DNA from: Flavobacteriales bacterium
GTDB taxonomy: Bacteria > Bacteroidota > Bacteroidia > Flavobacteriales_F > PHOS-HE28
Reading direction: 5' to 3'
Assembly (NCBI GenBank): GCA_019638115.1
Contig: JAHBUK010000001.1
Coordinates: 434,001-498,000 of the forward strand
DNA: 64,000 nucleotides
Under the pieces are notes generated by a model. That model saw nothing but the letters and a program-made list of their open reading frames with translations. It was not told the DNA's origin and searched no databases. This document shows positions 34,976 to 44,313 of the stretch, piece after piece; the first letter of the stretch is position 1, and every line of letters begins with the position of its first letter. The translations under genes and the position numbers were made by a program.

Positions 34976-35053
34976 AGGACGGAATGCTGGTCTTGGTCAA
35001 TGCCAACTCCGAGGTTTCCCGTTGCGTTCCAGCGGTCGGCACCACTTCATGCC

Positions 35054-35094
35054 ATGACCGCAAATCCATAGTCGCACTATGGATTTGCGGTCAT
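35054..35094. repeat. Perfect 19-bp palindrome with 3-base loop
   Basis: ATGACCGCAAATCCATAGT pairs exactly with ACTATGGATTTGCGGTCAT across a CGC loop. It lies 29 bases beyond the stop of the UXS gene, between it and the binding-protein gene. It may be a terminator stem or a fold-back mobile repeat. No T-run follows on either side. Confidence 0.8.
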
Positions 35095-35122
35095 CGAACA
35101 ATCGAAGCAGGTCAAATGACCC

Positions 35123-36115
35123 CTACTTCCGCACATACCCCTCGAAACTGAAGTGCTCCTTCTCGTTCAGCTCCTCTTGGGTAAGGCTCTTGAAGTAGTC
35201 GTAGGTGATCTTAAGACCCGTGGCGCGATCCACCTTGGGTTCCCACTGCAGCAGCTTCTTGGCCAGGGTGATGTCCGGCTGGCGCTGCATGGGATCATCC
35301 TGCGGCAGGGGCTTGTAGATCACCTTTTGGGTGGTGCCCGTGAGCTTGATGATCTCCTCGGCGAACTGCGCGATGGTGATCTCGCTGGGGTTGCCCACGT
35401 TCACCGGACCGGCATAGTCGCTGAGCAGTAGGCGGTAGATGCCTTCCACCAGGTCGTCCACGTAGCAAAAGCTGCGGGTCTGGCGGCCATCACCGAACAC
35501 GGTGAGGTCCTCGCCTCGCAAAGCCTGGCCGATGAATGCTGGCAACACGCGGCCGTCGTTCAGACGCATGCGCGGGCCGTAAGTGTTGAAGATGCGCACG
35601 ATGCGCGTCTCCACCCCGTGGTAGGTGTGGTAGGCCATGGTGATGGCCTCCTGGAAACGTTTGGCCTCGTCATACACGCCGCGCGGGCCAACGGTGTTCA
35701 CGTGGCCCCAGTAATCTTCGGGCTGCGGGTGTACCTGTGGGTCGCCGTAGATCTCGCTGGTGCTGGCCACCAGGATCCGCGCGCCTTTCGCCTTGGCCAG
35801 GCCGAGCAGGTTGTGCGTGCCCAGTGAGCTCACCTTCAGGGTCTGGATCGGGATCTTCAGGTAATCGATCGGCGAGGCAGGGCTGGCGAAGTGCAGGATG
35901 TACTTCAGCTCGCCCGGCACATGCACGTACTTGCTCACATCGTGGTTGTAGAACTCGAACTGCTCCAGTTTGAAGAGGTGTTCGATGTTCTTCAGCCTGC
36001 CGGTGATGAGGTTGTCCATGGCAATGACATGGTAACCTTCTTTTATGAAGCGGTCGCAGAGGTGCGAGCCAAGGAAACCGGCAGCACCGGTGATGAGGAC
36101 ACGTTCGCGTTTCAT
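35123..36115 (-). CDS. UDP-glucuronate decarboxylase (UDP-xylose synthase)
   Basis: A 330-residue SDR enzyme with [49 protein letters not shown] (UXS signature), [26 protein letters not shown] and [17 protein letters not shown]. It decarboxylates UDP-glucuronate to UDP-xylose. The Ugd gene next upstream makes its substrate, so the pair forms a compact UDP-xylose branch of the cluster. Confidence 0.93.
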   Translation of the reverse strand: MKRERVLITGAAGFLGSHLCDRFIKEGYHVIAMDNLITGRLKNIEHLFKLEQFEFYNHDVSKYVHVPGELKYILHFASPASPIDYLKIPIQTLKVSSLGTHNLLGLAKAKGARILVASTSEIYGDPQVHPQPEDYWGHVNTVGPRGVYDEAKRFQEAITMAYHTYHGVETRIVRIFNTYGPRMRLNDGRVLPAFIGQALRGEDLTVFGDGRQTRSFCYVDDLVEGIYRLLLSDYAGPVNVGNPSEITIAQFAEEIIKLTGTTQKVIYKPLPQDDPMQRQPDITLAKKLLQWEPKVDRATGLKITYDYFKSLTQEELNEKEHFSFEGYVRK

Positions 36116-36125
36116 GCGGTGTGGG

Positions 36126-36186
36126 GGGGAGGATGAAGGAGGTGAAGGAGGTGAAGGAGGTGAAGGAAGTGAGGAAGGCGAAGGGT
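36126..36186. repeat. GAAGGAGGT tandem repeat
   Basis: About four copies of the 9-base unit GAAGGAGGT plus worn copies (GAAGGAAGTGAGGAAGGCGAAGG) lie upstream of the UXS start, in the 174-base gap before the ugd stop. The right part of the gap has some complementary CCTCCTCC-type sequence. No gene is seen. Confidence 0.7.
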
Positions 36187-36289
36187 GATGTAATGCGAGG
36201 TGAGGTCGGGACCTGACTGGTAAGCTCGATGGATATGAGGAGGCCCTCCTCCTTATCCTCCATCACCTCCCTGCCTTCCCTCTCGGCAT

Positions 36290-37606
36290 TCAGGCTTCAA
36301 CGGTCTGGCGGCCAACGCTCACGTAGCGGAAGCCGAGTTCCTTCATTTCATCGAGGTCATAGAGGTTGCGGCCATCGAAGATCACCTTCTCCGTTAGCGC
36401 CTCGGCAACACGCTTGAAGTCGGGCGTGCGGAACAAGGCCCACTCGGTGGCCACGATCAGCGCATCGGCACCTTTCAAGGCTTCGTACTCGTCCTTGGCG
36501 AAGGCGACCTTGTCGCCCATCAACTTGCCCACGTTGGGCATGGCCTCGGGGTCGAAGGCGGTAACGGTGGCACCGGCTGCCACCAGCGCATCGATCACGT
36601 ACAGGGCGGGTGCCTCGCGGATGTCGTCGGTATCGGGCTTGAAGGCCAGGCCCCACAAGGCGAAATGCTTGCCCTTGAGCTCACCACCGAAGTGTGCCTT
36701 GATCTTGGGGATGATGGATGTCTTCTGCTGCTCGTTCACTTCCATCACGCTCTTGATGATCTGGAACTCGTAGCCGGCATCGCCGCCGCTCTTGGCCAGC
36801 GCCTGCACGTCCTTGGGGAAGCAGCTACCACCGTACCCGATGCCGGGGAAGAGGAAGCGCTTGCCGATGCGGGTGTCGGTACCCATGCCGATGCGCACCT
36901 TGTCCACGTCGGCACCCACGCGCTCGCAGAAATTCGCGATCTCGTTCATGAAGGTGATCTTGGTGGCGAGGAAGGCGTTGGCGGCATACTTGGTGAGCTC
37001 CGCGCTGCGCTCATCCATGAAGATGATGGGATTGCCTTGGCGCACGAAGGGTTTGTAGAGGTCCTCCATCACCTTGCGGGCACGCTCGCTGCTGGTACCC
37101 ACCACCACGCGATCGGGCTTCAGGAAATCATCCACGGCGAAGCCTTCGCGCAGGAACTCGGGGTTGCTCACCACATCGAAGAGGTCTTCCTTGGCGTTCT
37201 TGGCCAACGCGGCATGCACCTTTTCGGCGGTACCCACGGGCACGGTGCTCTTGTCCACGATCACCTTGTAATCGGTGATGATCTTGCCAAGGTCGTCTGC
37301 CACGCCCAGCACGTACTTCAGGTCGGCGCTGCCGTCCTCGCCGGGGGGCGTGGGCAGGGCCAGGAAGATGATCTGCGCATCCTTGATGGCGCTGGCCAGA
37401 TCGGTGGTGAAGCTGAGGCGGCCTTGGCGGATGTTGCGCTCAAAGAGCACATCGAGGTGCGGCTCGTAGATGGGCACCTTGCCATCCTTCATCATTTGCA
37501 CCTTGTTGGCGTCGATGTCCACACAGATCACGTGGTTGCCGGTCTCGGCGAAGCAGGTTCCTGTTACAAGGCCCACGTATCCGGTGCCTACTACTGCGAT
37601 GTTCAT
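36290..37606 (-). CDS. ugd: UDP-glucose 6-dehydrogenase
   Basis: A 438-residue protein, start at 37606 (MNIAVVGTGYVGLVTGTCFA). Motifs: TPPGEDGSADLKYV, STVPVGTAEKV, SNPEFLREGFAVDDFL, KYAANAFLATKITFMNEIAN, the catalytic Cys in GYGGSCFPKDVQAL and GLAFKPDTDDIREAPA. It oxidises UDP-glucose to UDP-glucuronate with NAD. Placed just upstream of UXS in the same direction, it probably feeds UDP-xylose and acidic sugars. Confidence 0.95.
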   Translation of the reverse strand: MNIAVVGTGYVGLVTGTCFAETGNHVICVDIDANKVQMMKDGKVPIYEPHLDVLFERNIRQGRLSFTTDLASAIKDAQIIFLALPTPPGEDGSADLKYVLGVADDLGKIITDYKVIVDKSTVPVGTAEKVHAALAKNAKEDLFDVVSNPEFLREGFAVDDFLKPDRVVVGTSSERARKVMEDLYKPFVRQGNPIIFMDERSAELTKYAANAFLATKITFMNEIANFCERVGADVDKVRIGMGTDTRIGKRFLFPGIGYGGSCFPKDVQALAKSGGDAGYEFQIIKSVMEVNEQQKTSIIPKIKAHFGGELKGKHFALWGLAFKPDTDDIREAPALYVIDALVAAGATVTAFDPEAMPNVGKLMGDKVAFAKDEYEALKGADALIVATEWALFRTPDFKRVAEALTEKVIFDGRNLYDLDEMKELGFRYVSVGRQTVEA

Positions 37607-37676
37607 TGGAATGGTTGGGGGTTGTGCGTTGGGTGCTTGAGGGTTGGCGAACTGCCGACCACGCTCTGCCAACTGC

Positions 37677-38813
37677 TTACTGGTTGTTCTTGAAGAAAGC
37701 CTTCACGGCCGATGTGATATGGTCCAGCTGCTGCTGATCGAGTTCCGTGCTCATGGGTAGGCTGAGCACTTGTTCCATGAGCATTTCGGTGACCGGCAAA
37801 TCTCCTTTGCGGATCCCATAACCCTCATAGGCTTTTTGAAGGTGCAATGGGACCGGGTAGTAGATCATGGCTGGAATGTCCGAACGTTCAAGGTGGGCCT
37901 TCAACGCATCTCTCAAGTCGCCGGTTACGCGCAATGTGTACTGATGGAAAACATGGGTACTGTCCGCGCTCCGCTGGGGGGTGTGCACGTTTTGCAAACC
38001 AGCAAAAGCGGCATCGTAATGCGCAGCGGCGGCCTGCCTGGCCTGCCCATAGGCATCCAGGTGGCGCAGTTTGATGCGCAGAATGGCGGCTTGAATGCTG
38101 TCCAATCGGCTGTTCACGCCCACCACATCGTGGTAGTAGCGCACTTCGCTACCATGGTTGCACACTTGACGGATCCGCTTGGCAAGGGCATCGTCGTTGG
38201 TGAAGATCGCGCCACCGTCCCCATAGCAACCCAGGTTCTTGCTGGGGAAGAAACTGGTGGTGCCCACATGACCGATGGTACCCGCTTTCTTCTTGGAGCC
38301 ATCCGGAAAGGTGTAATCGCTACCCACCGCCTGGCAATTGTCTTCGATCACATGGAGGTCATGCTCCTGGGCGATGGCCATGATGGCGGCCATATCGGCG
38401 GTTTGCCCGAAAAGATGAACGGGCACTATGGCCTTGGTACGCGGCGTGATCTTGCGCTTTACATCTTCCGGATCGATGTTGAAGGTACCGGGCAACACCT
38501 CGGCGAACACCGGCCGCAGACCGAGCAAGGCCACCACTTCCACCGTGGCCACGAAGGTGAAGCTCGGCGTGATCACCTCGTCGCCGGGCTGCAGGCCAAG
38601 GGCCATCATGGCGATCTGTAGCGCATCGGTGCCGTTCGCACATCCTATGGCGTGCTTCACATCCAGGTAGCTGGCCAGCTCCTGCTCAAAGGCCTTCACC
38701 TCCGGGCCATTGATGAACTGCGCACGCTCCATAACGCCGAGCACAGCGCTATCCACCTCGTTCTTGATCTTGGCGTACTGGCCGACGAGGTCGACCATCT
38801 GGATGGGCTTCAT
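37677..38813 (-). CDS. WbpE-type DegT/DnrJ/EryC1 aminotransferase
   Basis: A 378-residue PLP enzyme, start at 38813 (MKPIQMVDLVGQYAKIKNEV). Motifs: GCANGTDALQIAMMALGL, FTFVATVEVVALLGLRPVF, EDNCQAVGSDY and the Schiff-base Lys in FFPSKNLGCYGDGGAIFTND. MVDLVGQYAKI and the QAVGSDYTFPDG segment resemble WbpE, which aminates C3 of UDP-3-keto-GlcNAcA. The partner genes WbpB- and WbpD-like lie at 30925 and 32206, separated from it by inserted genes and the UDP-xylose pair. Confidence 0.87.
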   Translation of the reverse strand: MKPIQMVDLVGQYAKIKNEVDSAVLGVMERAQFINGPEVKAFEQELASYLDVKHAIGCANGTDALQIAMMALGLQPGDEVITPSFTFVATVEVVALLGLRPVFAEVLPGTFNIDPEDVKRKITPRTKAIVPVHLFGQTADMAAIMAIAQEHDLHVIEDNCQAVGSDYTFPDGSKKKAGTIGHVGTTSFFPSKNLGCYGDGGAIFTNDDALAKRIRQVCNHGSEVRYYHDVVGVNSRLDSIQAAILRIKLRHLDAYGQARQAAAAHYDAAFAGLQNVHTPQRSADSTHVFHQYTLRVTGDLRDALKAHLERSDIPAMIYYPVPLHLQKAYEGYGIRKGDLPVTEMLMEQVLSLPMSTELDQQQLDHITSAVKAFFKNNQ

Positions 38814-38960
38814 GAAGTATGATGTGTGATAGTGCCTACCGCTCAGGCATTGTGAAGTGGCGCGGCGGGCGCGAAGATAAGCGGCCACTCGCCGGGTGTA
38901 CTCTTGCGGAGCTTATGAGAACACACGCGTCGGAACGCTTCCGCCTTGGCTCGCCTGGGC

Positions 38961-38968
38961 TAACTTCG
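38961..38968 (+). promoter_or_regulatory. Possible -7 box TAACTTCG
   Basis: TAACTTCG fits TAnnTTTG with one change, 7 bases before the ATG at 38975, implying a very short leader. A TTG lies at 38945. Weak evidence. Confidence 0.3.
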
Positions 38969-38974
38969 CGCACC

Positions 38975-39727
38975 ATGCGCGCCCTCCGAACGCTTCTCCT
39001 GTTACTTCCCCTGTGCCAGCAAGTGCATGCGCAGGTCAGCATACGCGATACCTCCATGGCACTTACTGCGGTGAGCGCCAGTTATGCTTACCAGATACCG
39101 GGTGGCGATATGGCGCTCCGCTTCGGAGGCAACAGCAACCTGGGGATCAACGTGCTGCGCAAGTTCCCCAGCAACTACCTGATTGGCCTTGAAGGCGCCT
39201 TCCTGTTCGGGAACCAGGTGCGTGAGTCGGGGCTATTGCGCAACGTGATCACACGCGAAGGGCAGATCGTTGACCAGGATGGTGTGATGGCCGACATCCA
39301 ACTGTTCGAGCGCGGATATACCATCATGGCCGTGGCCGGCAAGATCATTCCGGTGGCCGGCCCCAACCCGAATTCCGGCCTTATGCTGAAACTGGGCTTC
39401 GGGTACATACGCCACAAGATCCGCATCCAGACACAGAAGAACGAAGTGCCAAACCTGCAAGGTGATTACCTGCAGGGGTATGACCGCTTGAGCGCGGGCC
39501 CTGCTTCCATGCTCTACATCGGCTATCAGCACTTCGGCAACCGCGGTCGGATCAACTTCAACATCGGCTTTGAAATGACCACGGGCTTTACGCAACCGCT
39601 TCGGGCATTCAACTTCGACACGGAGCGGGCCGAAACGGGCACTCGCTTCGATGGCCTTATGGGCTTGCGGGCAGGTTGGTCCCTGCCGATCTACAAGCGG
39701 CGCGACGACCGCATCCACTTCTACTGA
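38975..39727 (+). CDS. Outer-membrane protein of unknown function next to waaA
   Basis: A 250-residue protein. The start at 38975 gives a signal peptide (MRALRTLLLLLPLCQQVHAQ). The rest is a series of amphipathic strands with Gly and aromatic residues (GINVLRKFPSNYLIGLEGAF, LMLKLGFGYIRHKIRIQ), ending FY, as expected for a small beta-barrel. It is followed at once by waaA (stop TGA then ATG without spacing). No named family. A role in lipopolysaccharide biology is only suggested by position. Confidence 0.72.
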   Translation: MRALRTLLLLLPLCQQVHAQVSIRDTSMALTAVSASYAYQIPGGDMALRFGGNSNLGINVLRKFPSNYLIGLEGAFLFGNQVRESGLLRNVITREGQIVDQDGVMADIQLFERGYTIMAVAGKIIPVAGPNPNSGLMLKLGFGYIRHKIRIQTQKNEVPNLQGDYLQGYDRLSAGPASMLYIGYQHFGNRGRINFNIGFEMTTGFTQPLRAFNFDTERAETGTRFDGLMGLRAGWSLPIYKRRDDRIHFY

Positions 39728-41008
39728 ATGCCGCTGTTGTACGACATCGGCACGGCGCTCTATCATGCGGGCATCCGTGCAGCAGCCCCGTTCAAGCCCA
39801 AGGCAAGGCAGTGGGTGGATGGTCGGAAAGGTCTGTGGGAAAGACTGGAAGCACGACGCGATGCCTTGCACGGATGCCTTTGGATGCACTGCGCCAGCGT
39901 GGGTGAGTTCGAACAGGGATTGCCGGTGCTGGAGGCCATCAAGCGGGAACACCCGGATCTTCCGGTGCTCCTCACCTTCTACAGCCCCAGTGGTTACGAA
40001 GCCCGCAAGGGTCTTGGCTCAGACCGGGCAGGCAGCCTCGTTACGCACGTGGAATACCTTCCGCCGGATGGTGTGGCCAATGCGCAACGCCTGCTTGCAC
40101 TGGTCCGCCCCAAGGCAGCGCTGTGGGTGAAGTACGAGTTCTGGTACCACCACCTGGCCGCCCTGAAGAAGGCCCGTGTACCGACCTTCCTCGTGTCGGC
40201 CATCTTCCGGGAGGAGCAGCCTTTCTTCCGTTGGTATGGCGGCACCCATCGTCGCATGTTGCGCTGCTTCACGCAGGTGTTCGTGCAGGACGAGGCATCG
40301 CTCCAGTTGCTGGGGCGCATCGGCATCGCGAATGCCATCCTGAGCGGCGACACGCGATTCGACCGGGTGGCCGCCATCGCTGCCGAAAGCTCGGCGCTGC
40401 CGCTTGCGCAAGCGTTCAGGGGTAACGGTCCGGTATTGGTCTGCGGCAGCACCTGGCCGGCGGATGAGGCCTTGCTCAGCGATGCCTTCAGCAGGATGGA
40501 GCAGGCACCGAAGTGCTTGGTAGCACCGCATGAACTGGAGGCCAACGGCTTGCTGGCCACGGAGCAGCACTTCCCGAAACCGCTGGCCCGCTGGAGCGAG
40601 TTGGAAGCCATCGACCCCGGCAATGTGGCCGCTGTGCTGGGTGCTGAGCGTTCGAGCACCTTGCTGGTGGACCGGATGGGCCTGCTTGCACGCCTCTACC
40701 AACACGGCGATGTGGCCTACGTGGGTGGCGGCTTCGGCAATGGCATACACAGCCTGCTGGAACCCGCCGCATGGGGTCTGCCCGTGATCTTCGGCCCCAG
40801 GCATGGCAAGTTCGCCGAGGCCCGCGGGCTGATCGCCAATGGAGGAGGATTTGAAGTACGGGATGCCGGACAACTGCACGACATCCTGGGCAAGCTGTTG
40901 GGCGATCCAGCGTTCAGGGCGCAAGCCTCACAGCGGGCACGCGCTTATGTGCGGGAACGCACCGGTGCCTCCGCAAAAGTGCTGCGGGCGGTCGAACCGG
41001 TCTTGTAG
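39728..41008 (+). CDS. waaA: 3-deoxy-D-manno-octulosonic acid (Kdo) transferase
   Basis: A 426-residue GT-B enzyme. N-terminal membrane-proximal region, then WMHCASVGEFEQGLPVLEAI with the catalytic Glu, LLTFYSPSGYE, KYEFWYHHLAALK, GDTRFDRV, APHELE and the C-terminal GVAY-like YVGGGFGNGIHSLLEPAAWG (nucleotide-binding). It attaches Kdo to lipid A at the inner membrane. Together with hldD this indicates a full lipopolysaccharide inner core. Confidence 0.93.
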   Translation: MPLLYDIGTALYHAGIRAAAPFKPKARQWVDGRKGLWERLEARRDALHGCLWMHCASVGEFEQGLPVLEAIKREHPDLPVLLTFYSPSGYEARKGLGSDRAGSLVTHVEYLPPDGVANAQRLLALVRPKAALWVKYEFWYHHLAALKKARVPTFLVSAIFREEQPFFRWYGGTHRRMLRCFTQVFVQDEASLQLLGRIGIANAILSGDTRFDRVAAIAAESSALPLAQAFRGNGPVLVCGSTWPADEALLSDAFSRMEQAPKCLVAPHELEANGLLATEQHFPKPLARWSELEAIDPGNVAAVLGAERSSTLLVDRMGLLARLYQHGDVAYVGGGFGNGIHSLLEPAAWGLPVIFGPRHGKFAEARGLIANGGGFEVRDAGQLHDILGKLLGDPAFRAQASQRARAYVRERTGASAKVLRAVEPVL

Positions 41009-41040
41009 GCTGACTTGCAGGCTGGCCATCCGGCACAGAC

Positions 41041-42618
41041 CTACTGCCCCAACTCGATCTTCACCGGTAGGAGCTTGCTGCCGCCCAGCTTGGAAGAACC
41101 CAGCACGTAGTACTCGCCCTTGGCCACGTGGAACAGCTGTGTGCCTTGGATGAAATCGTTGGCCCCGCTGGAACGCAGCACTGCCTTGGTCCGCTCGGAT
41201 CCGTCCTTGCCGAAGAGCACATAGGCCGAATAGGGCTGCTTCATCTCCAAGTGGCTCTGCTCCTTCGACTTGGATTTGCGGCGTGCCGCCAAGGGCTCGC
41301 TGTCCAGCAGGAAGATGAGCAGTTGGTCCTCGTGTACCAGCGGGAAGGGCTGGCCGATGCGCAGGTCATAGGTCACATGCAGGCGGCGATACACGGTGCT
41401 CCACTCCTCCTTGCCTTTCGCATCCAGACTGTACACCTGCATCGGTCCGTGCACCCAGCGTAGGCCGGAAAGGGCCAGCTTCGTCTCGGGCTTGTCGGTC
41501 TGCAGGTAGTACTCGTTGATCAGGAAGAAACCACCGTCCCGCCGGGGTAGCAGGTCCAGCACACGCATGCCCTTGGCCATCCAGGCATCCTCGCTGTCGT
41601 AGTCGACCATCCAGCTGGAAGTGATGTCCACCTTGGCTTGCCCGGGAGGTAGGTAGGCGATGAAGTTCACGAGGGTGGCTTCGCCCTTCGGGTTCAATCC
41701 GCCGTGAATGCCACCGATGGCGATGCGTCCATCATCCAAGGCCCGGAAGCGTAGGCTCTTGACGTAACGGTCCTTCAAACCGGTCTCGCAGAGGGTGATG
41801 CCATCGTTGTTCACCAAGGTGATGTCCAACTTATAGCTGGTGCTGTCCTTCTTGGCATCGGCCACCTTGGCGGGCATGTGCGACACCAGGTACACATTGC
41901 CCATGTTATCCAGCTGCACATCTTCAAACCGCTGGTTGGGTGCCAGGTCCATGGTGCGTTTCCAGCGGACGTCCATACCGCGATCCACCACCACCATCAG
42001 GTGACGCACCTTGCCATCGGTGCCTTCCACCACGGGTGCGTGTACCAGCATCAGGTTGGTATCGGGGGAGAAGGTGGTGAAGAAGGGGTCGCGGAACGCG
42101 GAACCGGCGGGGATCACCTGGCCGGTGCCTTTCACCAGGGCATCGAACTGGCACAGGGGCTCGAAGGGCGGGTGTAGGCGGGTGAGGTTCGGATCGAGCT
42201 TCTGCCAGTAGAGTTCCACGCGGCCCTGGATGGTGTCGCGGCGGGCGGCGATCATGATGGGCTGCCCACCGAAGAGCACGAGGTCCTCCAGGAAGAGCAT
42301 GCCTGCCTTCACCTTCAAGGTGGGCTCCTGGTTGCGGGTCACCCCAAGCTTGTCGCGGCCGTAGATCTCGAACTTGGGCGACATGCGATCGAAGGGCTGC
42401 ACGCCCGGACCTTCATCACGCACCCGCATCACCATCAGGTTGCTGGGCCCCATGCGGAAGAGGCTGCGCGGCTGGCGCTTGTCCTCGGCCTGGGGATCCG
42501 CGCTCATGCGCACCTTCAGTTTCAACTTGTCTTCCTGGGCTTGCACGGCGGCAAGGGAGCCGGAGAACAGGAATGCGGCGAAAAGACTTCGGTGAAGGAT
42601 GGCGTTCAGGTTCTTCAT
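41041..42618 (-). CDS. Secreted protein of unknown function (beta-propeller-like)
   Basis: A 525-residue protein. The start was set at 42618 (MKNLNAILHRSLFAAFLF), with signal peptide ending AVQAQ. The mature part is beta-rich with repeated motifs such as QRFEDVQLDNMGNVYLVSHM, SLRFRALDDGRIAIGGIHG and RVLDLLPRRDGGFFLINEYY, which resemble propeller blades. There is no T9SS tail, lipobox or catalytic motif. It may be periplasmic. The nearest genes (waaA, MazG-like) give no clue. Confidence 0.65.
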   Translation of the reverse strand: MKNLNAILHRSLFAAFLFSGSLAAVQAQEDKLKLKVRMSADPQAEDKRQPRSLFRMGPSNLMVMRVRDEGPGVQPFDRMSPKFEIYGRDKLGVTRNQEPTLKVKAGMLFLEDLVLFGGQPIMIAARRDTIQGRVELYWQKLDPNLTRLHPPFEPLCQFDALVKGTGQVIPAGSAFRDPFFTTFSPDTNLMLVHAPVVEGTDGKVRHLMVVVDRGMDVRWKRTMDLAPNQRFEDVQLDNMGNVYLVSHMPAKVADAKKDSTSYKLDITLVNNDGITLCETGLKDRYVKSLRFRALDDGRIAIGGIHGGLNPKGEATLVNFIAYLPPGQAKVDITSSWMVDYDSEDAWMAKGMRVLDLLPRRDGGFFLINEYYLQTDKPETKLALSGLRWVHGPMQVYSLDAKGKEEWSTVYRRLHVTYDLRIGQPFPLVHEDQLLIFLLDSEPLAARRKSKSKEQSHLEMKQPYSAYVLFGKDGSERTKAVLRSSGANDFIQGTQLFHVAKGEYYVLGSSKLGGSKLLPVKIELGQ

Positions 42619-42689
42619 GCGGTTGGCTTCAACGGGGGCCAAGATAGCAGGTCCCCGAAGGCGCCGAGCCTACCCAAGACCTTGCCGAT

Positions 42690-43031
42690 CTATCCCTGTA
42701 GTTTCGGATTCTGCTTGTGCCGATCGCCATCGCGCGCGCTTTTGGCGGCCATGCGGCGCTCCCAGGCTTGCTGCAGATCGATGCCGGTCTGGTTGGCCAG
42801 GCACAATACCACGAAGAGCACATCGGCCAGCTCCTCCCCCAGGTCCTTGGCCTTGTCGCTCTCCTTCTCACTTTGCTCGCCATAGCGCCGGGCCATGATG
42901 CGGGCCACCTCCCCCACTTCCTCGCTGAGCATGGCCATGTTGGTGAGCGGATCGAAGTAGCGCACGCCCACCTCATTGATCCAGCGATCCACTTCTGCTT
43001 GCAGTGCGCTCAGCTCTTTTCCATTGCTCAT
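42690..43031 (-). CDS. MazG-like nucleotide pyrophosphohydrolase
   Basis: A 113-residue all-helical protein with the MazG metal-binding pattern SEEVGEVAR and, about 30 residues later, GEELADVLFVV (ExxE ... ExxD). The family hydrolyses nucleoside triphosphates to monophosphates, often as house-cleaning enzymes. It is immediately downstream of dtd with a TAATG overlap, so the two are co-transcribed. Confidence 0.87.
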   Translation of the reverse strand: MSNGKELSALQAEVDRWINEVGVRYFDPLTNMAMLSEEVGEVARIMARRYGEQSEKESDKAKDLGEELADVLFVVLCLANQTGIDLQQAWERRMAAKSARDGDRHKQNPKLQG

Positions 43032-43483
43032 TACTCGCGGAGTTTACTGTCCATCACGATCGTTACCGGCCCATCGTTCACAAGGCCCACCTGCATGTCC
43101 GCGCCGAACTCTCCGCTGCGCACCGGCCTGCCCAGCAGTTCGCTCAGGCGCTGCTTGGCACGCAGGTACAGGGGCACGGCCTCCTCGGGCCGGGCGGCAC
43201 GGATGTAACTGGGCCGGTTGCCCTTCACGGTACCGGCCAGCAGCGTGAACTGGCTCACCAGCATCACTTCTCCCTGCACCTGTGTGATGTCCAGGTTCAT
43301 CACCCCTTCCGCATCGGGAAAGATCCGCAGCCGCACCAGCTTACCGCAGAGCCACTCCAGCTCCTCCTCCGTATCGCCAACCTCCACACCCAGCAGGATG
43401 AGCATGCCACGACCGATGTGTGCATGTTCAGCCCCGCTGATGTGCACCGATGCACTGCTTACCCGCTGCACGACCGCCCGCAT
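43031..43483 (-). CDS. dtd: D-aminoacyl-tRNA deacylase
   Basis: A 150-residue protein with MRAVVQRVSSASV at the N-terminus, the active-site motif SQFTLLA (Thr/Ser region) near residue 78 and the Gly-Pro motif NDGPVTIVMDS near the end. It removes D-amino acids (and glycine from tRNA-Ala) from mischarged tRNAs. It precedes the MazG-like gene with a TAATG overlap. Confidence 0.93.
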   Translation of the reverse strand: MRAVVQRVSSASVHISGAEHAHIGRGMLILLGVEVGDTEEELEWLCGKLVRLRIFPDAEGVMNLDITQVQGEVMLVSQFTLLAGTVKGNRPSYIRAARPEEAVPLYLRAKQRLSELLGRPVRSGEFGADMQVGLVNDGPVTIVMDSKLRE

Positions 43484-43486
43484 GGC

Positions 43487-44302
43487 TCAGCGCACCCGTT
43501 GTTCAATGAAAGAACGAACGCGATCGCGCTTCTCCGCATCGCTGCCCCGTCCAGTGATGCCATCGCGCCAATACCCGTAGGTGGAATTGGGCAGCAGGAT
43601 GAAGTACTGCGAAAGTTGGCCGGACATCCTGTACATGCTCGGCAGCCCCTGATCGGCACTCCGGTCCTTCAAGGCTTGGTCGTAGTCCGTCAGTTGATCA
43701 CCAACAAGTAGCACTACGCGGTGCTTGCGGCTCACTCCCGCACGGCGCTCGGTCTTGTCGCTCGTGCCCTGCATGGTGAGCACATGTTCCTTGTCCGCCA
43801 TGGGGAAGCCGTGCTTGGCCAGGTTGGTGATGGTCACCTCCTGCTCATCGGCATCGCGGTTGGTGATGTAGTACACGCTGCAACCGCGCGAGACGGCGTA
43901 GTTCAGGAAGTCCAGCGCACCGGGCAAGGGTTTGGCCTCGGCTCGGGCGGTCCAGGCTTTCCAGGTCTCGGGCGTGTAGTTGCGCCCTTCCAGGATGTTC
44001 TGCAACTCGTAGGGGCTGTTGTCCAGCACGGTCTCGTCCACATCCACGATCACCGCTGGCGGCAGGCTGTCCGGCAGGGCCAGGTTGGCGTCCAACTTGA
44101 TCCGTGCGAATGCATAGCCCTGCTCATACAACCAGGCCACCTCGGCAGAGGCGTTCTGGTACAGGGTGGCGTTCACGTTCTGCTGCGACAACTGCGCGCT
44201 CGCCGGGTTCTCACCATCCGTGGTGAGCGCACGTGGGCTGGCGCAGGAGAGCAGGACTGCTGTGAGCGTCAGCAGCAGGAGGGACTTGTGTTGTCGTTTC
44301 AT
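43487..44302 (-). CDS. Class C acid phosphatase / 5'-nucleotidase, e(P4)-like lipoprotein
   Basis: A 271-residue HAD enzyme. The start was set at 44302 (MKRQHKSLLLLTLTAVLLSC), giving a lipobox LLSC at about residue 20. HAD motifs are I VDVDETVLDNSPY (motif I Asp-x-Asp), YITNRDADE (motif II Thr) and LLVGDQLTDY (motif III/IV). It probably removes phosphate from nucleotides such as NMN or AMP at the outer membrane. It follows rsgA in the same direction with 11 bases between stop and start. Confidence 0.88.
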   Translation of the reverse strand: MKRQHKSLLLLTLTAVLLSCASPRALTTDGENPASAQLSQQNVNATLYQNASAEVAWLYEQGYAFARIKLDANLALPDSLPPAVIVDVDETVLDNSPYELQNILEGRNYTPETWKAWTARAEAKPLPGALDFLNYAVSRGCSVYYITNRDADEQEVTITNLAKHGFPMADKEHVLTMQGTSDKTERRAGVSRKHRVVLLVGDQLTDYDQALKDRSADQGLPSMYRMSGQLSQYFILLPNSTYGYWRDGITGRGSDAEKRDRVRSFIEQRVR

Positions 44303-44313
44303 TCCGAAGCGGT

